Positions 23,705-32,218 of a DNA stretch of 64,000 nt are shown here, in pieces. This DNA comes from an uncultured Bacteroidota bacterium (lineage in GTDB: Bacteria > Bacteroidota > Bacteroidia > Chitinophagales > Saprospiraceae): positions 1 to 64,000 of the forward strand of contig CALMSX010000091.1 of assembly GCA_937872515.1 (NCBI GenBank), given 5' to 3'. Position 1 is the first letter of the stretch; each line of letters opens with the position of its first letter. Made by a program: the position numbers and the translations under genes. Under the pieces are notes generated by a model. It saw only the letters and a program-made list of their open reading frames with translations, had not been told where the DNA came from and did no database searches.

Positions 23705-24807
23705 CCCAGCCTCATATTGAATTTTTTATAACTAATGGCCAAAAACAAAAGGGTAAACCCTGCCATAATGGCTACTTCTTTGTAGACTGCGGCAAAGCCC
23801 TGCCCCTTGATCATGATATCGTTAATTGCATAATAAAACCACTTAGCGGGTATGATGTTGGAAATTACCTGCATCGGCAACGGCATATTTTCTATCGGAA
23901 ACATAAAGCCACCAAACATGATGGTAGGCAACATCATGCCCATCAGCGAAATCAACATGGCAACCTGTTGTGAATTGGTAATTGTGGATATTACCATGCC
24001 CAGTGACAAAGCGGTTATGATAAACAGGGCCGCTACACCATACAATAAAAAGAGATTACCCCTTATCGGAATTCCCAACAAAAACCTGCTCATCAGCAGG
24101 ATGATGGAAACTAAAACGAGGCTCAAGATAAAGTAAGGAATGGCCTTGGCCAGAATGATGGTATGAGGCCTGGTAGGTGAAACCAATAGCAATTCCATGT
24201 TACCAAGTTCTTTTTCTTTAACGATAGACACCGATGTCATCATCACACAGATGATCATCAGCACCATAGCAATTACTCCGGGCACAAAGGTATACTCTCC
24301 TTTGAGCTGGGGGTTGTACAACATCCTGGGTTCTACATTCAGGGTCATTGGCAGCTGCAATTCTCCCATGGCCCTGCTTCGGAAATCCCTAACAATGATG
24401 CCAAGGTAGGAATTGATGGTTGATGCAAGATTGGGATTGGTGCCATCCGTAAGCAGCTGAAGACTTACTTCTTTCTGGTGTCTGAGTTGCTGGCCAAAGC
24501 CGGCGGGAATGACCAAAACCAATCTGGCCCTGCCTGTTTTTAGCAAATCGTCGGCAAGTTTGGTTTGGGTAATGGTGCCCGCTACCTGAAAGTATTTACT
24601 GGCATCAATTTGTGCTATCAGCGAGGCAGACAACTCGTCACCAGCCATATTGGCAATATAGATTTCAGTATTTTTGACTTCATTGGTTAGGGCAAATCCA
24701 AATAAAATGATTTGAACAACGGGCATGCCCAACAAAACAAGTAAGGTTTTGCGATCCCTGATGATGTGCCAAAATTCTTTTATTACAAATGACTTAAAGG
24801 TTCCCAT
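23701..24807 (-). CDS. ABC-2 type transporter permease (first permease of efflux operon)
   Basis: 368-aa permease of the YbhS/YhhJ class. An N-terminal helix (LLGMPVVQIILFGFALTN) precedes an extracytoplasmic domain; five further helices follow the motif SIVKEKELGNMELLLVSP (about residue 200). It shares one base with the ATPase gene upstream and overlaps the next permease by 4 bp, so all are made together. Confidence 0.88.
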   Translation of the reverse strand: MGTFKSFVIKEFWHIIRDRKTLLVLLGMPVVQIILFGFALTNEVKNTEIYIANMAGDELSASLIAQIDASKYFQVAGTITQTKLADDLLKTGRARLVLVIPAGFGQQLRHQKEVSLQLLTDGTNPNLASTINSYLGIIVRDFRSRAMGELQLPMTLNVEPRMLYNPQLKGEYTFVPGVIAMVLMIICVMMTSVSIVKEKELGNMELLLVSPTRPHTIILAKAIPYFILSLVLVSIILLMSRFLLGIPIRGNLFLLYGVAALFIITALSLGMVISTITNSQQVAMLISLMGMMLPTIMFGGFMFPIENMPLPMQVISNIIPAKWFYYAINDIMIKGQGFAAVYKEVAIMAGFTLLFLAISYKKFNMRLG

Positions 24808-25553
24808 TACATGTCGTTTCTAGATGCCTTTCTGGCCAGGCGGTAAAACATATCGTCCATGCTGTTTGCCGCATGTTGCAACTTAAGTTCTGACGGACTT
24901 CCCATAGCTTCAATTTTACCATCGACCATAATGGCAACGCGATTGCAATATTCTGCCTCGTCCATGTAATGGGTAGTCACAAATACGGTAATACCACTTT
25001 CTGCGGCTTCATAGATCATTGTCCAAAACTGCCTCCTGGTCACCGGATCAACGCCCCCGGTAGGTTCGTCCAAAAACACAATCCCCGGTTTGTGAAGGAT
25101 GGCCAGGGAAAATGAAAGTTTTTGTTTCCAACCCAGGGGCAATTCGCTGACAAGGGTAGTTTTTTCAGCTGCCATGCCCAGTTTAACCAACATTTCATCC
25201 ATGGCTGTTTTCATAGCAGCCCCATAGACTCCATAAATACCTCCATAAAAGGTGATGTTTTCTTTGACCGTAAGGTCTTGATAGAGGGAAAACTTCTGGC
25301 TCATGTAGCCAATGCTTTTTTTTATATTTTCTGTCTCAGTATAAACATCGAATCCTGCCACAAACGCTTTACCCGAGGTGGGCAGGCTCAATCCGGTGAA
25401 CATGCGCATGGCCGTTGTCTTACCTGCTCCATTGGCACCCAGGAAGCCAAAAATCTCCCCACTTTTCACTTCAAGACTGATGGCATCAACCGCAGTAAAA
25501 TCACCAAATGTTTTGGTCAGCTTGTCGGCAATAATTGAATAACTTATGCTCAT
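24807..25553 (-). CDS. ABC transporter ATP-binding protein (second ATPase)
   Basis: 248-aa nucleotide-binding domain: Walker A GANGAGKTT (about 38-46), Q-loop MSQKFSL, Walker B IVFLDEPTGGVDP and H-loop VTTHYMDEAE. The usual LSGGQ signature is replaced by SELPLGWKQKLS, as in the second half of YbhF-type double ATPases. The gene overlaps its neighbours on both sides. With the other ATPase it matches a split version of E. coli YbhF. Confidence 0.9.
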   Translation of the reverse strand: MSISYSIIADKLTKTFGDFTAVDAISLEVKSGEIFGFLGANGAGKTTAMRMFTGLSLPTSGKAFVAGFDVYTETENIKKSIGYMSQKFSLYQDLTVKENITFYGGIYGVYGAAMKTAMDEMLVKLGMAAEKTTLVSELPLGWKQKLSFSLAILHKPGIVFLDEPTGGVDPVTRRQFWTMIYEAAESGITVFVTTHYMDEAEYCNRVAIMVDGKIEAMGSPSELKLQHAANSMDDMFYRLARKASRNDM

Positions 25554-26482
25554 GATTGACTCTTTTTATGGGTATCAGTCATCATCATTAAAAATGCATC
25601 CTCAATGCCGGGTTCAATAGCTTGGATGCTCACTTCTGTCAAGCCGGCCCTTGTCAGCCAGGCTTCAACAAAACCAGCATCTTTTCTGTCATCATCTAAA
25701 GTAATGTGAAGGCTCTCTCCAAAGGGATAAACGCTGGATACTCCGGCAAAACCATCCAACAATTGGATGGCCGTATATATTTTTTTGACTTTTACCTCCC
25801 AAACCACGGTTTTAATGCTATGAGCTATTTGGTGTGGGGGTGCAATGCTCAAAATCTTTCCTTCATGCAGCAAGGCAATGTGGTCGCACAAAGCGGCCTC
25901 ATCCATATAAGGTGTAGACACCAGGATGGTGATGCCTTCTTTTTTGAGGTCCGCCAGCATGTCCCAAAATTCTTTTCGGGAAACCACGTCAACACCGGTG
26001 GTAGGCTCGTCTAAAAAAAGAACACCCGGCTTGTGGATGAGTGCACAACACAAGGCCAGCTTCTGCTTCATTCCCCCCGATAACGCACCGGCCCTTCTGG
26101 TTTTGAAAGGCTCAATCTGTTGATAAATGGGCTTTATCAAGTGGTAATTTTTTTCGATCGTGGTATTAAACAGGGTAGCATAAAAGCTTAGGTTTTCCTC
26201 AACCGACAAATCCTGGTACAATGAAAACCTCCCGGGCATATACCCTACCCTGCTGCGAATTTCCGGCAACTGGGTTTTGACATCATATCCCAATACCCTT
26301 GCCTCACCTGCATCGGGCAGCAATAAGGTTGTCAAAATGCGAAACAAAGTAGTTTTGCCTGCTCCATCAGGGCCTATTAAGCCAAACAGGGTGCCGGGAG
26401 CTACTTCAAAACTTACATCCTGCAGAGCTTTGATCTCCCCTTTTTTACCATAACTTTTTGAGATATGTTGAGCGCTGATCAT
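25550..26482 (-). CDS. ABC transporter ATP-binding protein (first ATPase)
   Basis: 310-aa ATPase with Walker A GPDGAGKTT (about 38-46), signature LSGGMKQKL, Walker B VLFLDEPTTGVD and switch motif VSTPYMDEA, in which the usual switch His is replaced by Pro. A C-terminal domain of about 80 residues follows the ATPase core. Overlaps of 4 bp on both sides show tight coupling. It pairs with the next ATPase to drive the two ABC-2 permeases. Confidence 0.9.
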   Translation of the reverse strand: MISAQHISKSYGKKGEIKALQDVSFEVAPGTLFGLIGPDGAGKTTLFRILTTLLLPDAGEARVLGYDVKTQLPEIRSRVGYMPGRFSLYQDLSVEENLSFYATLFNTTIEKNYHLIKPIYQQIEPFKTRRAGALSGGMKQKLALCCALIHKPGVLFLDEPTTGVDVVSRKEFWDMLADLKKEGITILVSTPYMDEAALCDHIALLHEGKILSIAPPHQIAHSIKTVVWEVKVKKIYTAIQLLDGFAGVSSVYPFGESLHITLDDDRKDAGFVEAWLTRAGLTEVSIQAIEPGIEDAFLMMMTDTHKKSQS

Positions 26483-27501
26483 GATTTGGGACTAAGGTCT
26501 ACTTCACCGTACATGCCAATCTTAATCAGGCCATCGTTCTTTACTTTGATTTTTACCGCATAAACAAGCTGGGTCCGCTCGTCGCGGGTCTGAATGGTTT
26601 TAGGAGTGAATTCAGCTTTGTCGGCAATCCAGGTTAAAGTACCCGAATAGGCTTTTTCTTTTTTTTCACCCGATTCTATAAATACATTTACTTTTTGCCC
26701 CAATTTTGCGTTGGGGAGCTGATCGCCTGAAATATAAGCCCTCAGGGTCATCTCATCAAGATTGGCAATTTTACAAACTGCTTTTCCCGGACTAACCCAT
26801 TCTCCCTCTCTTACGTATTGGGTGAGTACAATGCCATCTGAAGGAGCAATTATTCTGGTTCGCCAAAGTTGGTCATTCAGGATTTCGCCCTTCTTTTCAA
26901 GTGGTTTTACCTCACTTAACAATGCCCTGTTTTGAATTCTGACCGCTGCAGCTGTACTTTCATATTGTGCTTTTAATACATCGATACGACTATTGATGGC
27001 TGCCAGTTGTTTCTGCATCACCTCTGTTTTACCGTCGATGTCGTCTTTTTGTTGTTGAGTAGCAGCAGCCCCGGCAAATAATTTATGAATTCTTGCCTGC
27101 TCTTTTGAAATGGAGGCTAGTTGACTGGATGCAGCCTCCCATTCATTTTTAGCGGTGGTGATCTGTTTTCGAATGACCGCTAATTGAGGCTCTGCTTCAT
27201 TCTGTTTCAACCTTACGGCCTCCACACTTGCATTTACCTGATCTTTTTGTAAATACAACTGTAGGCTGTCGATTCTACCCAGGAGCTGACCTTTGGTGAC
27301 TTTGGCTCCTTCCTGAAGATCCATGGATACAACGGCTCCCATGGCTTCTGCAGCAATGATGATTTCATCTGCTTCAAAGCTGCCACTCGCATCATGTAAT
27401 AAACCATCTCCCTTGCAACTGTACAGGAACAACACCATCGCACTTAAAAGCAAGGTTGAATAAATATAAGATTTGCTGTTCATCGTTTTCACTTTTTTCA
27501 T
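26479..27501 (-). CDS. HlyD-family periplasmic adaptor (membrane fusion) lipoprotein
   Basis: Adaptor linking the ABC-2 permeases to the TolC channel. From ATG 27501 the protein begins with a hydrophobic segment ending in LYSC, a lipobox-like site, so it may be lipid-anchored. A biotinyl-lipoyl half (ISMDLQEGAKV-type) comes first, then a long alpha-hairpin coiled coil (about 80-215), the second lipoyl half (IIAPSDGIVLTQYVREGEWV) and a beta-barrel. An ATG at 27543 in frame would overlap tolC; 27501 lies 9 bases after the tolC stop and gives the better signal. The domain order resembles YbhG. Confidence 0.88.
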   Translation of the reverse strand: MKKVKTMNSKSYIYSTLLLSAMVLFLYSCKGDGLLHDASGSFEADEIIIAAEAMGAVVSMDLQEGAKVTKGQLLGRIDSLQLYLQKDQVNASVEAVRLKQNEAEPQLAVIRKQITTAKNEWEAASSQLASISKEQARIHKLFAGAAATQQQKDDIDGKTEVMQKQLAAINSRIDVLKAQYESTAAAVRIQNRALLSEVKPLEKKGEILNDQLWRTRIIAPSDGIVLTQYVREGEWVSPGKAVCKIANLDEMTLRAYISGDQLPNAKLGQKVNVFIESGEKKEKAYSGTLTWIADKAEFTPKTIQTRDERTQLVYAVKIKVKNDGLIKIGMYGEVDLSPKS

Positions 27502-27509
27502 TTTGAGCA

Positions 27510-28784
27510 TCATAGCCATCCCAGGTTTATTTGCATTAACCAAATATTTTTATTCTTTTTGATTTCATTGAGTTCAAGGTTGATTCTGGCTTCTGCGACG
27601 TCATTTAGTTTGACGAGGTATTCTGAAGCGGTTATACTTCCATTGGCGAGTTGTACTTCGGCGGTCGACAATATCTTTTCTCTGAGGGCCACCATTTCTT
27701 CATCTCTATCGGATGATTTTAGCAATCGGTCCCAGTCATTGTAAAGCTGCCTGTTTTTGATCAACTTGCGATTGCTAAGTTCTGTTTTCCTGGCGTCGGC
27801 TTTGGTCATCGACAATTGGGTTAACTGTTGTTGATTGTGGTGTGTGTAAAAGGCCGACAATTGCCAGGAAAGTCGCAGTCCTGCGATGTAATAGGGTTCA
27901 AACTCATTTTTTAAAAAGTTTAAACCAGGCTTACCATATCCTGTTTGAGCAAAGAAGGCCAGTTTGGGGAGGATGGCGGCATTTTCAAGTTTGCCGTTGG
28001 CCTGTGCCATTGATTTTTGCACCTCAAACTGCACCAGAAAAGGGGCTCGGTTGTTAATTGTTGTGTCGGGCAGTATGGCATCTTCGAGCTGAAGTTTGTC
28101 TATTTTTTTCCCCGTGATAAGTGTAAGTGCCTCGTAGCCTGATTTGACAGATGCTTCGATTTCTTCCTTAAAGGATGTAAGTTTGAGCAGTTCTGCCCTC
28201 AGGTGATCTCCTTCTGATGCCAACATAATTCCCGCATCAATGGCCACCTTTGCTCTTTGAATTCCTGCTTCCAAATCCTGGATGGTAAGCTCCGTTTGTT
28301 TCAGCCTTTGCTCTGCTTCAGCTACAGTATAGTACACCTGGATAGCAGTTTCTGCAATGGCGTCAATTTCATTGGAAACTCCATTTTTTTCAAGCTCCGT
28401 TTTTTGCCTCTGTAATTGCCTGAGGGCAGAGCTGGTGCCGCCATCGTACAACATTTGAGATATATCGGCCTGGATTTTATACTGGTCTTTTGAAAGCCTT
28501 GGGATGTTGATTCCGGGAAATGATAAATCGATTCCTGATGTCTCAGACTGGTAACTGGCCTGTGCCTGCAACTGAAGCTGGGGTAGCCATTTTTTGTTGA
28601 TGTTTGAAATGCCGGCTTCGTTTTCTTGCTCGAGTATGCTTTCCAAACCCGACAATGAAGTATGCTGCCTGGCCTCCCTGATGACCTGTTGCAGGCTCAT
28701 TGCGGTTTGCGACCACAGATTGATGGGTAATAAACACACATTAAAAACAAATGCCCAACATCCGGTTTTAAATATTCTATTCAT
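27510..28784 (-). CDS. TolC-family outer membrane efflux protein
   Basis: 424-aa outer membrane channel component. A signal peptide (CWAFVFNVCLLPINLWSQ) precedes two long helical repeats typical of OEP proteins, including KNELEN-like coiled-coil stretches (about 135-230 and 340-420) and the closing segment SITASEYLVKLNDVAEARINLE. It starts 4 bp after tetR and is followed closely by the adaptor gene. Having its own TolC within the operon suggests a dedicated export route. Confidence 0.88.
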   Translation of the reverse strand: MNRIFKTGCWAFVFNVCLLPINLWSQTAMSLQQVIREARQHTSLSGLESILEQENEAGISNINKKWLPQLQLQAQASYQSETSGIDLSFPGINIPRLSKDQYKIQADISQMLYDGGTSSALRQLQRQKTELEKNGVSNEIDAIAETAIQVYYTVAEAEQRLKQTELTIQDLEAGIQRAKVAIDAGIMLASEGDHLRAELLKLTSFKEEIEASVKSGYEALTLITGKKIDKLQLEDAILPDTTINNRAPFLVQFEVQKSMAQANGKLENAAILPKLAFFAQTGYGKPGLNFLKNEFEPYYIAGLRLSWQLSAFYTHHNQQQLTQLSMTKADARKTELSNRKLIKNRQLYNDWDRLLKSSDRDEEMVALREKILSTAEVQLANGSITASEYLVKLNDVAEARINLELNEIKKNKNIWLMQINLGWL

Positions 28785-28788
28785 CGCC

Positions 28789-29403
28789 TTAATTTATTAT
28801 TTGATATTCTCTGATCATCCAATCGGCTATCATTATTTTTCTTTCCTGCATAAAACTGTTGTATCTCTCGTCTGAAAGATCTAATATAAACCTAAAGACA
28901 GGTGATGCAATGATGGGATAAATGCAAAGTGACACTGTGTTGACCAATAATTCCTCTGGTGTAGTTTTTCTCATATTCCCATTGCCTGCTTCTTCTTCTA
29001 ACATTTTTTCAAAACTTTTTCTCAGACTGGCAACGGGCAGGTGCCCTAATTTTTGAGGAATTAGTTCAGGGTTTTTCCTTGCCTCGGTCAAAACAAAGAG
29101 GGGTAAGACAGGAAAGGTGCTGATGATGTCAATTTCTGCATTGACAAATTGCCTAACCCTTACAGATAAAGGCAACTCGGTTTGAAACCAAATCTGAAAG
29201 GCGCCGAAGACTTCAAACAATTTTTCGCTCAAAATCACATCAAACAAGGTCTCTTTGTTTCGAAAATAATAGTGGAGCATAGCCTTGTTAATGCCTGCTA
29301 CATCTGCTATTTCCTGCATCCTGGCCCCCTCAAGTCCCCGTAGTAAAAAAACCTGTTCAGCGGCTCTTTTGATCTTTTCTTCAGTGCTTACAATTTCTTC
29401 CAA
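28789..29403 (-). CDS. TetR-family transcriptional regulator of the efflux operon
   Basis: 204-aa repressor. The N-terminal HTH (ARMQEIADVAGINKAMLHYYFRNKETLFDVIL, about 25-55) is canonical for TetR; the C-terminal ligand domain is not specific to a known inducer. It is the first gene of the operon, and two palindromes stand 32-56 bp upstream, so it probably represses itself and all six efflux genes. The layout resembles E. coli cecR (ybiH) with ybhGFSR. Confidence 0.92.
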   Translation of the reverse strand: MEEIVSTEEKIKRAAEQVFLLRGLEGARMQEIADVAGINKAMLHYYFRNKETLFDVILSEKLFEVFGAFQIWFQTELPLSVRVRQFVNAEIDIISTFPVLPLFVLTEARKNPELIPQKLGHLPVASLRKSFEKMLEEEAGNGNMRKTTPEELLVNTVSLCIYPIIASPVFRFILDLSDERYNSFMQERKIMIADWMIREYQIIN

Positions 29404-29427
29404 CTTACTGATTTCGTATCATATATT

Positions 29428-29459
29428 CAAAACTAACCATTTGGTTTAACCATTTGGTT
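29428..29459 (-). promoter_or_regulatory. Tandem TetR operators overlapping a -7 box
   Basis: Two identical palindromes AACCATTTGGTT (arms AACCA and TGGTT around TT) lie at 29435-29446 and 29448-29459, centre to centre 13 bp. A minus-strand -7 box TAGTTTTG occupies 29428-29435 and shares its edge with the first operator. Bound TetR dimers would cover the core promoter, a clear autorepression layout. No good TTTG -33 box is seen. Confidence 0.75.
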
Positions 29460-29574
29460 AACAAATATAAAATGATTATTTCATCCGTGCAATACGAACA
29501 AGCAATTTTTTTTTAAAAAAACTTAATTGACCTAGATATTTGACCTATCCATGTTCTAAATGTGCTCTTACATT

Positions 29575-30249
29575 CTACCTAAAAGTCAGTAACACAGTGT
29601 CTTTTTTCTTTCGGAATAATTTTTGGTTCAGATAATGGCAGAGATAGGCCGTACCCCCACCCAAAACAGCACCTGCGACCACATCGGTAGGATAGTGAAG
29701 TCCAAGGTGCAAACGTGAATAAGCCACACTCCCTGCCCACGTGTAGGCAGGAACAGCTACATACCATTTGGGCCATATCAAGGTAGCAGAAGTTGCCAGG
29801 GCGAAGGCAGAAGCAGTATGACCCGAAGGAAAGGAAGGGTCGTCTGCAAAGTAAACATTATCAATATCCGGATATTTTTCGTAGGGCCTTTCTCTATTCA
29901 GTGTCCATTTGATTCCTTGAGACAAAGCTACTGTTCCGACAGTAACTGCTAACATTTCTAATCCCCTTCTTTTTGACACAGCTTCCTTTCTGGATGTCTG
30001 CTCATAAACCAGTACCCCAAGAGGCAAACCCAGGGTTAAAGGAAGTACTGAGTTAGAAACATGTCGAAAGAAAGGGTCAAAATCATTATTCCTATGCCCG
30101 TTGATATCCCTCAACAATTGTACATCCCAATTTTGGGAAAAGCCTCCATGACTAAAGCTCATTATAGTCAATAAACTCATTAGAAGCTTTGTTCTAAATG
30201 AGTTGATACAACCATTCAATATTTTGCAGACTTTAAACATCCTCAACAT
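29575..30249 (-). CDS. PAP2-family membrane phosphatase
   Basis: 224-aa lipid phosphatase-like protein. All three active-site motifs are present: KWTLNRERP (about 113-121), FPSGHTA (about 139-145) and SRLHLGLHYPTDV (about 178-190). Hydrophobic segments surround them, and the N-terminus may be a signal peptide ending in GGFSQ. In-frame starts also exist at 30240 and further in. Known members act on phosphatidic acid, undecaprenyl pyrophosphate or phosphatidylglycerophosphate; the substrate cannot be told from sequence. It stands alone. Confidence 0.88.
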   Translation of the reverse strand: MLRMFKVCKILNGCINSFRTKLLMSLLTIMSFSHGGFSQNWDVQLLRDINGHRNNDFDPFFRHVSNSVLPLTLGLPLGVLVYEQTSRKEAVSKRRGLEMLAVTVGTVALSQGIKWTLNRERPYEKYPDIDNVYFADDPSFPSGHTASAFALATSATLIWPKWYVAVPAYTWAGSVAYSRLHLGLHYPTDVVAGAVLGGGTAYLCHYLNQKLFRKKKDTVLLTFR

Positions 30250-30345
30250 TTGTGTAATGCGCTTTTACAAGACCTATTCATTCAAGCGCTTACCAATTAA
30301 TAAAAAAATGGCTGTCCTATTTCCATTTACAATAATGCGCCAGGG

Positions 30346-30750
30346 CTATGATTTAGTCGACTTATGCTGGTTTTTTGCGAGCCATCGGAGGTGATTGTCT
30401 TCTACTCTTTGTTTGACAAGTAAGGCGATCAATTTCTCAGGCAAGGGCTCTCCAGGGACAAAATGAACGGTTCCTCCTGATGACTTAAATGGTTTTAGCA
30501 AGTCCTTGTGTTTTTTCACCAAGGCAGGATCCATAACATAAAGACTGCAAAAGCCTTTGCCTCCGCCATATCCCACCAACATGTATTCGGTTTTAAAACA
30601 AGCAACCCCATAACTTATTAGTTCGGTAGCTTTAGATGCGTTTTTAGCTATTAAATCTCTCAATTCCCATAGGGTTGTCTGACTGTTTGGATCAAACTGA
30701 GAGATAAAGCTGTTGATTTCTTCCGGTAACTGGTTTTTAGAAGCCTTCAT
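30346..30750 (-). CDS. DUF1801 domain protein
   Basis: A 134-aa cytoplasmic protein from ATG 30750. It shows the DUF1801/YdhG pattern: W-E-L-R-D-L-I near residue 28, LISYGVACFK, a Gly-rich loop (YGGGKGFCSLYV) and the segment GTVHFVPGEPLPEKLI. The fold is known from frataxin-like YdhG proteins linked to iron handling, but the function is uncertain. It starts 16 bp after the porin gene and could be the tail of the sulfur operon; a codon further upstream would overlap the porin gene. Confidence 0.75.
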   Translation of the reverse strand: MKASKNQLPEEINSFISQFDPNSQTTLWELRDLIAKNASKATELISYGVACFKTEYMLVGYGGGKGFCSLYVMDPALVKKHKDLLKPFKSSGGTVHFVPGEPLPEKLIALLVKQRVEDNHLRWLAKNQHKSTKS

Positions 30751-30766
30751 GGCAATATTTTTACCC

Positions 30767-32206
30767 CTAAAAGTAAAAATTAAGCACCACATTTAAAAGA
30801 GACATGTCTACTTTATTGTAAACAAATTTATCGTTGCCATGATTTTCTCCCAATTTCCACTTATGCACATATAAAACCTGACCTTCCAGTCCTTTGAACC
30901 AGCCGGCAAAACGATAGCGCACATCAACATTGGCCTGGGCATAAGAAGGCATGCCATATTTATTTAAGGCTACGTTTTTAACATCGGGCAGGTCAAAATA
31001 CCCTCCAGTAATGCTAAGTTTGCATCTTTGATTGACAAAGTTTTGAGCCCATTGAAGGGTTACTGCATGAACATCTCCATACCCATCGTTTCTTTCTCTT
31101 GGCATAAATGTAAAAAAGGCATCCCTCCCCCATTCTCTGGGCATCAGATACCTGCCTGTTGGGGTAATCCTATTGTAGGCAAGGATTAAGGTACTGCTTC
31201 CGTTTGAATAAGCAAGCTTTGAACCATAGGTCAATGCCTTTGCCCCTTTATCCATGTACCTGAAAGTCTCTTCACTCACCCCACCGCTACCGGTCTCTTG
31301 CTGATAAATCAACTGTACAGCAGCATTCCATTTTGAACTTTCAGAAATACTTTTGGAAAAATCCAATTGATAGTAAGAAGCATAAAAAAGATCCAATACC
31401 ACCATTTGCCAGGTCTGCCATTTCCATTGTTTGTTTATAGGCCCATTAACACCTGCATAAAGGATACCAGGAACGTCCAGTTTTCCTTTGTAGGCAGAGG
31501 CTTGTCCAGCGGTAGTTACCCCACCTGGATACAAACCGATGGAGGTTCCTACTTCATAATATCGGGATGTGCTCCGGGGTGAAATGCCATAAATAAACCC
31601 TCCTTCCAGAGAGATACTTTTTAAATCTTTCCAAACAAGCCAGAGACCATCTACTGCGGTAGGTCTCATCCTGCCATCCTGTAGATTGATAAAAGGCGTA
31701 TTGATGTGTTGCTTGCCCAAGGTTACAATAAACTTCCTTTTTTGCCAGCTCAAATACAATTCTTCCAGTCTGCTTACATCCAATTCATTGTCTTTGGGGG
31801 CCAGGTCAAACAAACCAATTTCATATCTATTGGGCTGCCCGGTAGTAGGATCGGGTTTTAAGAGGTCAGTTGAAGCCACATCAAATACATAGACACCACT
31901 CAACCCAAATCTGAATCCATGGTATTGGGCGGTCTCAAATTTCAGTCCCCCACCCATGGCGAGAGCCCTGTCATCTTTTAAAACGCCTTTGTTTTGGGTC
32001 TGCATAAAAAAACTTCTAAAATGGCCGCTGACTCTGCCATGCTTAAAGATATCAATCAGTTTTAGTGTATCTCTGCTCTCACCCTCGTTCTTCCAGATAC
32101 CAGGCTGTTCATTGAGTTCCTGGTGCTGGGCAATGGCGGTAAAATAAAGTGCAATGAAGCAGGACATCCATGCCCACTTCATCCAACCTGGTATTTGTTT
32201 GATCAT
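30767..32206 (-). CDS. OprD-like outer membrane porin
   Basis: A 479-aa beta-barrel protein with a signal peptide ending near AIAQ and a C-terminal aromatic residue (VVLNFYF). The segment HGRVSGHFRSFFMQTQN near the N-terminus and GKQHINTPFINLQDGRMRPTAVDG (about 165-188) resemble the OprD family. It lies 12 bp after the soxB-like gene, so it is probably the uptake pore for the substrate of the sulfur operon. The substrate is not known. Confidence 0.78.
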   Translation of the reverse strand: MIKQIPGWMKWAWMSCFIALYFTAIAQHQELNEQPGIWKNEGESRDTLKLIDIFKHGRVSGHFRSFFMQTQNKGVLKDDRALAMGGGLKFETAQYHGFRFGLSGVYVFDVASTDLLKPDPTTGQPNRYEIGLFDLAPKDNELDVSRLEELYLSWQKRKFIVTLGKQHINTPFINLQDGRMRPTAVDGLWLVWKDLKSISLEGGFIYGISPRSTSRYYEVGTSIGLYPGGVTTAGQASAYKGKLDVPGILYAGVNGPINKQWKWQTWQMVVLDLFYASYYQLDFSKSISESSKWNAAVQLIYQQETGSGGVSEETFRYMDKGAKALTYGSKLAYSNGSSTLILAYNRITPTGRYLMPREWGRDAFFTFMPRERNDGYGDVHAVTLQWAQNFVNQRCKLSITGGYFDLPDVKNVALNKYGMPSYAQANVDVRYRFAGWFKGLEGQVLYVHKWKLGENHGNDKFVYNKVDMSLLNVVLNFYF

Positions 32207-32218
32207 ATTATTTAAACA

